Source: Flavonifractor sp. AGMB03687 (GTDB taxonomy: Bacteria; Bacillota; Clostridia; Oscillospirales; Oscillospiraceae). From it: a DNA stretch of 64,000 nucleotides. The stretch lies in NCBI RefSeq assembly GCF_017811815.1, contig NZ_JADKZI010000007.1, forward strand, positions 1 to 64,000. The letters are read 5' to 3'. This document shows positions 33,857 to 42,548 of this stretch, piece by piece (position 1 is the stretch's first letter; each line of letters opens with the position of its first letter). A program made the position numbers and the translations under genes. Under the pieces are notes generated by a model. It ran no database searches. It saw nothing but the letters and a program-made list of their open reading frames with translations, and was not told where the DNA came from.

Positions 33857-34471
33857 ATGTCAATTACAAAAAAAATACCGGCCTTTTATGAAAAGCCAGA
33901 GCTTCTAATGAAGCTGTTCGGCTGGGTCTCCGCCGGGGTAATGCTGTTCAACATGGTGCTCATCTGCTGCGACGTATTCATGCGCTATGTGTTCAATGCC
34001 CCCATTCAGGGCGCCACTGAGATCGTAACCATGCTGATGGCCTGGGTGGCCTACGCAGGCATGGGCTATACCCTGCTGAAAGGCCAGCATATGCAGCTGG
34101 GCGCTATCTACGACAAGCTGCAGGGCCGTACCAAGCACATCATCAGCCTCATTATCTATGTCCTGGCCAGCATCCTGTTCATCGTGATGATCAAGGCCTC
34201 CTGGGATCAGTTCTGGGCCTCCTGGCTCATCAAGGAGAAGTCTGTGGCCGCCGTCACGGTTTATGTATTCATTGGTAAGTTCGGCACCTTCCTGGGCTGG
34301 CTGCTGCTGGCCATCCAGAGCCTCTTTATGTCGGTCTACTGCGTAGTCGGTGTGATTTATCCCAACCGCGTGGACCACATCCTGATCAAATCCGAGCTTC
34401 CTTCTCAGGAGGATCTGAGTGCGTTTGGTTCGGATGAGCAGAAGAATACCAGAAAGGAGGGCAACAACTGA
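33857..34471 (+). CDS. TRAP transporter small permease (DctQ family)
   Basis: 204 residues from the ATG at 33857 (GAGGAGG upstream). Four membrane helices, starting LFGWVSAGVMLFNMVLICCDVFMRYVF. DctQ subunits assemble with DctM to couple import to sodium. The C-terminal tail is charged and cytoplasmic. Its stop overlaps the start of dctM by one base (TGATG), so translation is coupled. Confidence 0.92.
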   Translation: MSITKKIPAFYEKPELLMKLFGWVSAGVMLFNMVLICCDVFMRYVFNAPIQGATEIVTMLMAWVAYAGMGYTLLKGQHMQLGAIYDKLQGRTKHIISLIIYVLASILFIVMIKASWDQFWASWLIKEKSVAAVTVYVFIGKFGTFLGWLLLAIQSLFMSVYCVVGVIYPNRVDHILIKSELPSQEDLSAFGSDEQKNTRKEGNN

Positions 34472-35781
34472 TGGAAGGCGGCATCATTCTAGCTTTGATC
34501 GGCATCGTTGCCTTGATCGTACTGGTACTGATGGGCGTACATATCGCAGTCGCTCTGGGCACTGTTGGTTTCTTCGGTCTGGTAGCCTGTCTGAACTTCC
34601 CCAAGGCGGTGGCCATGGTCGGCATTCAGGCCTACAGTAACATCGCCACCTTTGATTATGCGGTCATCCCCCTGTTTATCCTAATGGGTATGTTGGCCAC
34701 AGGCATAGGAATCAGTACAGAATGCTACGATACCCTGGCCAAGTGGCTGGGCCGCATCCCCGGCGGTCTGGGCGTGGCCACCACCCTGGGCTGCACAGCC
34801 TTCGGTACCCTGAACGGCTCCGCTCTGGTCACCGGCTCCGTGTTTGCCAAGATCGCCGCGCCTGAGATGCGCCGGTATGGCTACGATACCAACCTGACCT
34901 ATGGCCTGATCGCTGCTTCCGGCAACATCGGCCAATTTATTCCCCCCAGCATCCTGATCGTTATCTTTGGTGCTCTGTCGGGCGACTCCATCGGACGTCT
35001 CCTGATGGCAGCCATCGCCCCTGGTCTGGCTCTCGCCATTGGCTTCTCCCTGTTCGTCATCATCGCCGCCATCGTACGTCCCCACCTGTTCCCCCGGGTG
35101 GAGCAGCACTTCACCTGGCGTGAGAAGCTGATCTCCCTGAAAAATCTGATCCCCATCGCCATCGTGGCGGTGGTCATCATCGGCGGCATCTTCTTCGGCA
35201 TCTGCAGCTCCGCTGAGGCCGGTGCCATCGGCTGCCTGGTGTTCTTCATTATGGGTTTCATCAAGCGCACCCCCCTCAAGAAGATCTGGGGCGCTATCAT
35301 GGAGACCGTGGAGAATATGACCATGCTCTTCCTGATCCTGGCCTGCTCCGGTATGTTCGCCAAGTTCATGACGGTGTCCGGCCTGGCCCAGGCTCTGACC
35401 AATCTGGTCACCCAGACCCACCTGAGCCCCGTGGTGTTCATGATCGCCGCTGTGATCGTATTCGTGATCCTGGGCTGCTTCCTGGACGCCTACTCCAGCA
35501 TTGCACTGACCATCCCCGTGTTCTATCCCGCCGCCGTGGCTCTGGGTATTGATCCCATGCAGTTCGACCTGGTTGCCATCCTGGCCCTGCACATGGGCGG
35601 CCTGACTCCCCCCGTTGGTCTGTGTGTCTACTCCGTCAAAGCTGTGGCACCCAAGGATGTGGATGTCATGGGTATCTTCAAGGGCTCCATGCCTTATCTG
35701 GTCATTATGATCCTCATTACCCTGCTGTTCATCTTCATTCCCGGACTGTCCACCTTTATTCCCAACGCCATGTTCTCGTAA
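34471..35781 (+). CDS. TRAP transporter large permease (DctM family)
   Basis: 436 residues with about 12 hydrophobic helices. DctM hallmarks: IPLFILMGMLATGIGIS, TLGCTAFGTLNGSALVTGSVF, ASGNIGQFIPPSILIVIFG and MGGLTPPVGLCVYSVKA. It forms the channel half of the sodium-coupled importer. GAAAGGAGG at the end of dctQ is its ribosome site. The last transporter gene, 23 bp before the second cyclase copy. Confidence 0.94.
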   Translation: MEGGIILALIGIVALIVLVLMGVHIAVALGTVGFFGLVACLNFPKAVAMVGIQAYSNIATFDYAVIPLFILMGMLATGIGISTECYDTLAKWLGRIPGGLGVATTLGCTAFGTLNGSALVTGSVFAKIAAPEMRRYGYDTNLTYGLIAASGNIGQFIPPSILIVIFGALSGDSIGRLLMAAIAPGLALAIGFSLFVIIAAIVRPHLFPRVEQHFTWREKLISLKNLIPIAIVAVVIIGGIFFGICSSAEAGAIGCLVFFIMGFIKRTPLKKIWGAIMETVENMTMLFLILACSGMFAKFMTVSGLAQALTNLVTQTHLSPVVFMIAAVIVFVILGCFLDAYSSIALTIPVFYPAAVALGIDPMQFDLVAILALHMGGLTPPVGLCVYSVKAVAPKDVDVMGIFKGSMPYLVIMILITLLFIFIPGLSTFIPNAMFS

Positions 35782-35804
35782 TTTCCTGAAAGGAGTCCTA
35801 AATC

Positions 35805-36623
35805 ATGGGTAAAACCGTACTTGTTGACCTGTCCCACCCCTTCGGCCGCGGCAATCCCCTGTGGCCCTCCAACGGTGATTTCCACATCGACCGCGTGCAG
35901 CATATGCCCATGCATTATCGTCTGCTGCAGACCTTCAATGACTTCCACATGCACAACTCCACCCACGCCGACTCTCCCTCTCACGTGATCCCCGAGGGCG
36001 CCTTCACCCACGAGCTACCCCTGGAGAACTACTACGGCCCCGCTGTCTGCCTGGATATCCCCAAGAAGCACTGGGAGCTCATCACCGTTGAGGACATTGA
36101 GAAGGCCGCTGCCAAGGTTGAAGGCGGCATCCAGGAGGGCGACTGGGTCCTCATCTGCACCGGCATGAACAAGCGCTGGGGCGAGAACGATGACTATTTC
36201 ATGTACTCCCCCGGCATGTCCATCGAGGGTGCCCACTGGCTGGTGGACCACAAGGTCAAGGGCGTTGGCTTCGACCTGCAGGCTCTGGACCACATCCTGT
36301 ACACCTACGCCGCTCAGCACGGCCCCGGACCCTACGTCCCCCGTATCGTGGACGAGTACAAGAAGGAGTTCGGCCATGAGCCCCTGGAGGACTTCCCCGA
36401 GTGGGAGCCCGTACACACCATCCTGCTGAGCAACAATGTCATGGGCATTGAAAATCTGGGCGGCGACATTGAGAAGGTCAAGGGTCAGCGCTTCACCTTC
36501 TGCGCCTTCCCCCTGCGCTGGTACATGGGTGACGGTACCATCGTCCGTGCCGTGGCTATGATCGACGAGGACAAGATCAACAAGGATGTCCCCGATCGCG
36601 TTTATAAGTACGGCGTGTATTGA
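35805..36623 (+). CDS. Cyclase-family metal hydrolase, copy 2
   Basis: 272 residues, identical to copy 1 (31825) except for Gly instead of Ser at residue 2. At the DNA level the two genes differ at roughly twenty positions by eye, nearly all silent. The similarity begins at the ribosome site and stops at the stop codon, so only the gene itself is duplicated. Same metal motif HMHNSTHADSPSH. RBS GAAAGGAG. It closes the TRAP operon and ends at a terminator. Confidence 0.9.
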   Translation: MGKTVLVDLSHPFGRGNPLWPSNGDFHIDRVQHMPMHYRLLQTFNDFHMHNSTHADSPSHVIPEGAFTHELPLENYYGPAVCLDIPKKHWELITVEDIEKAAAKVEGGIQEGDWVLICTGMNKRWGENDDYFMYSPGMSIEGAHWLVDHKVKGVGFDLQALDHILYTYAAQHGPGPYVPRIVDEYKKEFGHEPLEDFPEWEPVHTILLSNNVMGIENLGGDIEKVKGQRFTFCAFPLRWYMGDGTIVRAVAMIDEDKINKDVPDRVYKYGVY

Positions 36624-36648
36624 TATTCCCCTCATCTCACATAAACAC

Positions 36649-36693
36649 GAGCCGGCGGGCACAGGATGTATCCTGTGCCCGCCGGCTCATTTA
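36649..36693 (+). terminator. Terminator of the cyclase-TRAP operon
   Basis: 18-bp perfect stem (36649-36666 with 36671-36688), TGTA loop, then ATTTAT. Confidence 0.75.
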
Positions 36694-36712
36694 TCAAGTG
36701 ATTATGTACTTC

Positions 36713-36724
36713 TTATTCCCACTC
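36713..36724 (-). other. att1: left core site of element E1
   Basis: TTATTCCCACTC. On the minus strand GAGTGGGAATAA, coding E-W-E-stop as at the end of guaA, a known target of clostridial tyrosine-integrase islands. Similar cores occur at 44671 and 55948. It is the boundary between the chromosome to the left and the island stack. Confidence 0.75.
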
Positions 36725-36775
36725 GGCAAATTCAGATATAGTAGGGTGTATTTGAGGTGATTTCGCAGGAAAAAC

Positions 36776-36793
36776 TTTCGCAAATATGTTAAT
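36776..36793. repeat. 18-bp repeat shared with the E1 control region
   Basis: TTTCGCAAATATGTTAAT, identical to 43792-43809 at the other end of E1; a third related copy, TTTCGCATTTTTGTTAA, is at 43860-43876. Possible arm or repressor sites. Confidence 0.6.
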
Positions 36794-36827
36794 ATTCCAC
36801 CTGCTATTTTCGGCTGTAAAGTTTATT

Positions 36828-36845
36828 AGTATCAAAATAGTATCA
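36828..36845. other. E1 left-end arm pair (AGTATCA x2)
   Basis: AGTATCA at 36828-36834 and 36839-36845, 11 bp apart, 115 bp inside att1. The same heptamer pair occurs at the right end (44594). Probable arm-type integrase sites. Confidence 0.7.
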
Positions 36846-36911
36846 CAAAAGGCTGGGAAATACAACAGAATTATGTGGAGCTCTACATAATTCCGGCACG
36901 GACGGACGCTG

Positions 36912-36992
36912 TCAGGCACAGCGGATAACAGCCTTGCAAGAGGCGTTGTACCTGCGCTGGATATATTCTTGATAGGCTTTCTGGTCTGTCAT
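36912..36992 (-). pseudogene. Remnant of a conjugative-element gene (sigma-factor-like N-terminus)
   Basis: A 26-residue frame from an ATG at 36992 with an AGGGGGA ribosome site: MTDQKAYQEYIQRRYNASCK... then a stop. The start resembles the N-terminus of the small sigma-like regulators of Tn916/CTn-type elements. Everything beyond residue 26 is missing. The rest of 36846-37161 is non-coding, GC-rich, with inverted repeats (CGGGCGG...CCGCCCG). Confidence 0.4.
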
Positions 36993-37161
36993 GGAAATTC
37001 CCCCTCTCTGAATAATAGTGCGGGGCGGCAGCACTCCTTGCTGTCGCTCCTTGACTGCCTAACTGCGAAACCGGGCGGGGCTGTCAACGGTGGGCGAAGC
37101 CCGTTCATCTTGACCGCCCGCTGGCTCGGCTGGGTTTGCTATTTACCCGACAAACTTGAAT

Positions 37162-37929
37162 TTATTTTAAGCTATCACGTTTTACCTTCTTAAGCCTTAC
37201 TATCATTACCATAGGAATTTCTTTGTTGGTTTTAAAACATTCTTCATAAAATCCATCAATGACAAATCCAGCTCTAAAACAAAGGTTAAAAATATCTTGT
37301 ATGGAACGATGATAATAAATCTGCTCTTTCGGTTGCCCTTCAATCGCTATATCATAGTAACTGTGCGGTGTCATATATTTTTCAGTCAACGTGACAAAAC
37401 AAGGGTGTTGCGTTGCAAAGACAAAAATTCCGCTTTCCTGCAACAGTTCATAAACAGCCATAAGAAGTGGTTCAATATCCGTAATATCCATAATTGCCAT
37501 ATTAGAAACTGCTTTCGTAAAGGCTCGATTTCTTTTTAATTCTAATATACTTTTTCTATCGGTCGCATCCGCCACACAAAATTCAATTTGTTTTGCATAT
37601 TGTGATTGCCGTCTTTTAGCCAATTCTATCATTTTTTTGCTGTAATCAAAAGCGACAACCGAAGCGCCTCTTTGTGCAAGATACGAAGAATAATTTCCAT
37701 TGCCACACGCAATATCCAAAATGTAATCCGCAGGATTAGGAGATAGAAGTTCCGTTACTTTGGGACGCACTACCTCTCTGTGAAATTCATTAGATTCGTC
37801 ACCCATTGCATTATCCCAAAATTGTGCGTTCTCCTCCCAGATTTTTTTACTTTCCTCTGTTCCCATGTTCTCTCCCACTCCCCAAATTTGCTTTTTTGCT
37901 TCCATTAAATCTTCCTTACGATATTCCAT
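37162..37929 (-). CDS. Class I SAM-dependent methyltransferase
   Basis: 255 residues from the ATG at 37929 (GGAGGGTAACA upstream); the frame stays open further but without a ribosome site. The SAM-binding motif is ILDIACGNGNYSSYLAQRG (about 69-87), with the acidic end of strand 2 in VVAFDYSKKM, and NMAIMDITDIEP as motif IV. The substrate is unknown; the C-terminal half resembles small-molecule methyltransferases. It is AT-rich compared with the chromosomal genes and is cargo inside E1, oriented against the serine recombinases. Confidence 0.82.
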   Translation of the reverse strand: MEYRKEDLMEAKKQIWGVGENMGTEESKKIWEENAQFWDNAMGDESNEFHREVVRPKVTELLSPNPADYILDIACGNGNYSSYLAQRGASVVAFDYSKKMIELAKRRQSQYAKQIEFCVADATDRKSILELKRNRAFTKAVSNMAIMDITDIEPLLMAVYELLQESGIFVFATQHPCFVTLTEKYMTPHSYYDIAIEGQPKEQIYYHRSIQDIFNLCFRAGFVIDGFYEECFKTNKEIPMVMIVRLKKVKRDSLK

Positions 37930-38127
37930 TGTTACCCTCCATAACTTCTGATTGTTGCCGTCTTGACGATTATGTATCTTTACATTACCTTCTGAAACAT
38001 ATGGCGCACCTTGTCCAGGCGGCTGTTTGGACGGCGGGGCTGGATGACCGGCTGACCGACAGCGGCCTGATATCCTTTCAGCTCTGTAAGGCATACGCTC
38101 CGCCCGTTGGTGTAAAAGGCCAGATCA

Positions 38128-39375
38128 GTATCCGTCAAGAATATTATGAACGAAGCCTACTGCCGGGACATTTCCATCAAGACCCGTACTTCTTTGGATA
38201 TAAAGCGGCGTAACGGAGATTTTGTTGGAGCCTTTCCCGTTTACGGCTATATGAAATCTGAGGAAAACAAAAACCTGCTTGTACCTGACCCGTATGCTTC
38301 CCGCGTTGTCCGGGACATCTTCCGTATGCGCCTGGATGGGACAAGCGCCCTGCGGATCGCCACCGTGCTGAACGAAATGGGCATCCTCTCCCCCCTGGCC
38401 TATAAGAAAAACAATGGTTTTCCCTATGCCAAACACGGCTATGCCGACAAAGAGGATTGCAAGTGGTCTGCTACAACGATTATTCGTATTTTGCAGGATG
38501 AAACCTACATCGGCACATTGGTACAGGGAAAGCAAGGCACCCCACACTACAAAATCAAGCAGATGGAGCAGCGGCCATCTTCTGAATGGATTCGCGTCCC
38601 TGACGCCCATGAGCCGCTGATTGCCAAGCAGGATTTTGAGCTGGTCCAGCGTATCCGCAGACTGGATACCCGGACTTCTCCTAAGCAGGATACGGTGTAT
38701 CTGTTTTCCGGCGTTTTGATCTGCGGCTGCTGTGGGAGCCGCATGACACGGAAAACAAACCGGGTCAAAGGCAAGGAATACCACTATTATTATTGCCCCA
38801 CCGGGAAAAAGCATGGCTGCGCCAATCCGGTAATGCTCAAGGAAAGCGATCTGGTGGAATGCGTTAAGGACAGTCTGAAAGGCTACATTGACAATGTGAG
38901 CTGCCTGCAAGCCATCCTGGACGGTATCGACCAGAGCAGCATCAATCAGGCGCTTGCCAATGAATACGCCTCCCACATCGCCGCCAATGAGCAGCAGGTA
39001 GAACAGGCACTTGAATTTAGGGCCCGTCTCTACGAAAGTCTGATTACCGGCACCATCAGCAAAGAGGAATATACCGACTATAAGGCCAGATACACAAGGA
39101 TTGCGGAAAATGCAAAAGAGAGCATTCGGGTCTTAAAGGAAAAGCTGGCTGATGTTCTGGAGAACCGGAGTGAACGGAACCGCTGGATTTCCCACTTCAC
39201 ACAGTTCTCTACGATGGAGACCCTGGACCGCAAAGCTGTGGTTCACATGATACAGAGCATCAAGGTGATTGGGAAAAAGGAATTGGAGATCACCTTTACA
39301 TACCAAGATGAATACCAGAAAGCAATCCAGCTGATTCAACTGGCAAAGCAAACAAGCCAAAGAAAGGTGGGATGA
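38128..39375 (+). pseudogene. Large serine recombinase lacking its catalytic domain
   Basis: The recognisable part starts about codon [15 protein letters not shown], which in intact relatives lies after the resolvase domain. It holds the recombinase domain (YGYMKSEENKNLLVPDPYASRVVRDIFRM), a zinc ribbon (CGCCGSRM... C) and a long coiled coil to residue 409. The N-terminal ~130 residues with the catalytic Ser are absent, and unrelated DNA (about 37990-38125) takes their place. The stop lies 3 bp before the next recombinase. Inactive alone; it could in principle still contribute DNA binding. Confidence 0.85.
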
Positions 39376-39378
39376 TTT

Positions 39379-41037
39379 GTGGCAAGAAAAAGCAGAAAAG
39401 AAACTGTGGTGCTTCCCGCACCGGAGATAGATACCTCTTGCCGCGCCGGAGTTTATGTGCGGCTTTCCGTTGAGGATAAGCATACTCACACCACCTCTAT
39501 TGAAACCCAGCAGCTGATTATCGCCCGGTATCTGGAGCAGAACCCGGAGATTATTGTGGTACAGACCTACATTGACAATGGCGCAACGGGCACGAACTTC
39601 CACCGACCCGGCTTCCAGCAGATGCTCTCCGATATTGAAGCGGGGCTTATCAACTGCGTCATTGTAAAAGACCTCTCTCGCCTGGGGCGAAATGTCATAG
39701 ACACCGGCTACTACATTGAGCGTTACTTTCCCATGCAGAAAGTCCGCTTTATTGCCGTGAATGACCGCTACGATTCTTCTTCCCCGGACAATGCACACGA
39801 TGGTATCATCATTCCGTTGCGGAACATGATTAACGAAGCCTATGCGATGGATATTGCCAGAAAAATCAAAGCCCAGCAGCGGCAGGCCATGAAAGACGGC
39901 AAGTATGTCGGTGGGCGTACACCCTATGGATATTTGAAGGCTCCTGATGACTGCCACCAGCTGATTGTTGACCCGGTGGCTGCCGAGGTAGTCAAAACCA
40001 TGTTCCAATGGGCCGCCGAGGGCGCAGGATTAAACACCATAGTGGTACGATTGAACGAGGCCGGGTATCTCTCTCCCAGCCACTACAAGAGAACCTTGGG
40101 AGAGATCACCCATGAGAATCTGGTGGGAAACGGGCATTGGCAAACCCGCACCGTTTCCAAGATTCTCCGCGCAGAGGTTTATACCGGCGATCTGGTGCAA
40201 GGGGTTTCCAAAATCATTGACCATAAGCAGGTCAGAGCCAGCGCAGATGAATGGACAACAGTGCGCGGCACCCATGAAGCCATCATCAGCCGGGAGCTGT
40301 TTGCCGCTGTTCAGAAAGCATTGGACCAGGCTGCACAGCAGGCCAAAGACAGGGAGATACATTCCTGGTCTCCCAATCTTTTGAGAGGAAAGATCTTCTG
40401 CGCCCACTGTGGTCATAGCCTTCATCGGCAAAAATGCGTCCGCAGAAAATCACAAGAGGTATATGTCTATCACTGTATCAGCAATAACCGCATCAAAAAG
40501 GGTGTTTGTCCTGGTGCGTTTATCTTTGAAAAAGAGCTGCTGGACGCCCTGGCCGATATGATACAGGAACAGCTTGATACCACGCTGGGGCAATACTCTC
40601 TCGGTCTGGAAAACCTCACCAAAGAAGCCGAGGAACAGAAAAATATACAGGCTAAAATCGCCAGCCGAAAACAGGAAATCCAACAGCTGCGTACCTACCA
40701 GCGCGGATTGTATGAGGGCCTGATCCAGAACCATCTGTCAAAAGACGAGTATTTTACCTTCAAGGAGAAGTACGAAGCCAAAATCGAGGCCATCAGCGAG
40801 GAAGTCGAACAACTGAAAGCAGGGCTTGCGATTATCGCCAAGCAGCTGGAACAGTATAAAATGCTGTCCCAGGATGCACAGCATATCAAGGAAGATCGCC
40901 AGCTGACGGCAACTCTGATTGACCGGCTGATTGACCGTGTAGAGGTTTCAAGGGAGAAACGAATTACGGTTCGTTTCCGTTTCCAGAGTGAATTTGAACA
41001 TTGTGAGGAGGTGCTGAACCAGTGCAGAAATATGTAA
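39379..41037 (+). CDS. Large serine recombinase
   Basis: 552 residues from a GTG at 39379 (AAGGTGG upstream). The resolvase domain (about 20-160) has the catalytic Ser in YVRLSVEDK and the conserved VKDLSRLGRNVIDTGYYIE. Then a recombinase domain (GRTPYGYLKAP), a zinc ribbon (FCAHCGHSLHRQKC... C) and a coiled coil (about 410-500). Related to TnpX/TndX-type recombinases of clostridial mobilisable transposons. Second of three tandem genes; overlaps the third by 16 bp. Confidence 0.92.
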   Translation: MARKSRKETVVLPAPEIDTSCRAGVYVRLSVEDKHTHTTSIETQQLIIARYLEQNPEIIVVQTYIDNGATGTNFHRPGFQQMLSDIEAGLINCVIVKDLSRLGRNVIDTGYYIERYFPMQKVRFIAVNDRYDSSSPDNAHDGIIIPLRNMINEAYAMDIARKIKAQQRQAMKDGKYVGGRTPYGYLKAPDDCHQLIVDPVAAEVVKTMFQWAAEGAGLNTIVVRLNEAGYLSPSHYKRTLGEITHENLVGNGHWQTRTVSKILRAEVYTGDLVQGVSKIIDHKQVRASADEWTTVRGTHEAIISRELFAAVQKALDQAAQQAKDREIHSWSPNLLRGKIFCAHCGHSLHRQKCVRRKSQEVYVYHCISNNRIKKGVCPGAFIFEKELLDALADMIQEQLDTTLGQYSLGLENLTKEAEEQKNIQAKIASRKQEIQQLRTYQRGLYEGLIQNHLSKDEYFTFKEKYEAKIEAISEEVEQLKAGLAIIAKQLEQYKMLSQDAQHIKEDRQLTATLIDRLIDRVEVSREKRITVRFRFQSEFEHCEEVLNQCRNM

Positions 41038-42548
41038 TTGCCCTTTATATCCGCCTTTCCCTGGAGGATTATAAATACGACAGTATGAGCATTGAAAACC
41101 AGCACCTTGCGCTGAACGAATTTGTTTCTTCCATGCCGGAGTCCGCCCATGCAGAAATCCTTGAGTTTATCGACAACGGATATAGCGGGACAAACTTCGA
41201 GCGCCCCAAAGTCCAGGAGCTGATTGAGATGGTGCGGGCCAATAAGATCGACTGCATCATCGTAAAAGACTTTTCCCGTTTTGGACGAAACAGCATTGAA
41301 ACTGGCTATTTCATTGAGCGTGTATTTCCGCTGTTTCACACCCGGTTCATTTCCATCAACGATGATTTTGACAGCGATCAGCACAAGGGCGATACCGGCG
41401 GTATGGATGTGGCTTTCAAGTATCTAATCAGCGAGTATTACAGCCGGGATATGTCCATCAAGACCAAAAGCGCCAAGTACGCCAAAATGCAGCGCGGTGA
41501 ATACCAGAGCAAAGTTTGCCCTTACGGGTATCGCAAAAGCGCCGATGGCAGAATGGAACCGAACCCGGAAACCGCTGCTGTGGTACAGCTCATTTTCCAA
41601 CTTGCTGCAACCGGCATTGGAGCGGCAGCCATTACCAGAGAGTTGTTCAAGCAAGGTATCCCGACCCCTGGAGAATACAAAGCAGCTCATGGGCAGCAAT
41701 TCCATGATGTTTCCCGCACCCGTGGCCGTTGGAGCAGTTCTACGGTTCTTCGTATCCTGGAAGATGAACGCTATATCGGCTCCTATGTCATCGGGCGTCG
41801 TGCTGTTATTGAAGTAGGTGGTACACGAAGCCGCAGGAAAGAGCGGGACAAGTGGTTTATTATTCCCGACCATCATCCGGCAATCGTGGACAAAGAACTA
41901 TTTGAAAAGGTTCAGGCTGTGCAGCGCCGGTTTTCCTTGCCGAACAAGAAAACCAGGGAGTACCCACTGAAAGGCAAAGTCTATTGCGGCTGCTGTGACC
42001 ATACGCTCTCCCGCATCGCTCAAAAGAAACCGTTTTATATGTGCCGCCATTCTACTGCCGATGTGAACAGCCGCTGCCGCGATGTCCGGGCAGATGCTGC
42101 CGGTTTGGAAGAAGCAGTCCTCCTCACTTTGAAAAAGCAGCTGGAAATCCTGTTGCCCGTCCATGAGGACGGCACCATTCACCTGGAGGCCACCGCTGCC
42201 AAATGCTCAGAATATGAAAAGCGGCTGGACGCTCTGAAGGACCAGAAGCAAGCTCTCTTTGAACGGTATCTCCTGGGGCAAATCGAGCTGGACACATATA
42301 AATCGGAGAAAGCAGTTTATGACGCAGAAATACTGAAAGTCAAAAATGCCTATGCTGCTGTCACCGCCCAGACAAAGCTGAAGCGAGAAGAACAGGCCCG
42401 CCAAAGCAGCCGACAGGGGATTGCTCACTCGATTGCCGAAGCAGATGTGCTAACCTCGGAGCTGACCGATCTGCTGATTGAAAAGGTGTATGTATTCCCC
42501 GACAATCGCATTGAGATTGTTTACAAGGTCCATGACCTCTTTGAATAA
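41022..42548 (+). CDS. Large serine recombinase
   Basis: 508 residues from a GTG at 41022 inside the previous gene. Catalytic Ser in ALYIRLSLED, then VKDFSRFGRNSIETGYFIE; recombinase domain with CPYGYRKSADGRMEPNPE; zinc ribbon VYCGCCDHTLSR...CRHS; coiled coil (about 375-440). Intact. Clostridial elements with two or three adjacent serine recombinases are known, and the members may work together. A terminator follows. Confidence 0.92.
   Translation: MQKYVIALYIRLSLEDYKYDSMSIENQHLALNEFVSSMPESAHAEILEFIDNGYSGTNFERPKVQELIEMVRANKIDCIIVKDFSRFGRNSIETGYFIERVFPLFHTRFISINDDFDSDQHKGDTGGMDVAFKYLISEYYSRDMSIKTKSAKYAKMQRGEYQSKVCPYGYRKSADGRMEPNPETAAVVQLIFQLAATGIGAAAITRELFKQGIPTPGEYKAAHGQQFHDVSRTRGRWSSSTVLRILEDERYIGSYVIGRRAVIEVGGTRSRRKERDKWFIIPDHHPAIVDKELFEKVQAVQRRFSLPNKKTREYPLKGKVYCGCCDHTLSRIAQKKPFYMCRHSTADVNSRCRDVRADAAGLEEAVLLTLKKQLEILLPVHEDGTIHLEATAAKCSEYEKRLDALKDQKQALFERYLLGQIELDTYKSEKAVYDAEILKVKNAYAAVTAQTKLKREEQARQSSRQGIAHSIAEADVLTSELTDLLIEKVYVFPDNRIEIVYKVHDLFE

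Noticed and set aside
37806-38213. 135-codon plus-strand frame before the truncated recombinase
   Set aside because: Runs antisense over the methyltransferase N-terminus and across a junction; no ribosome site. The part from 38000 may be a scrap of an unknown mobile gene but nothing was recognised.
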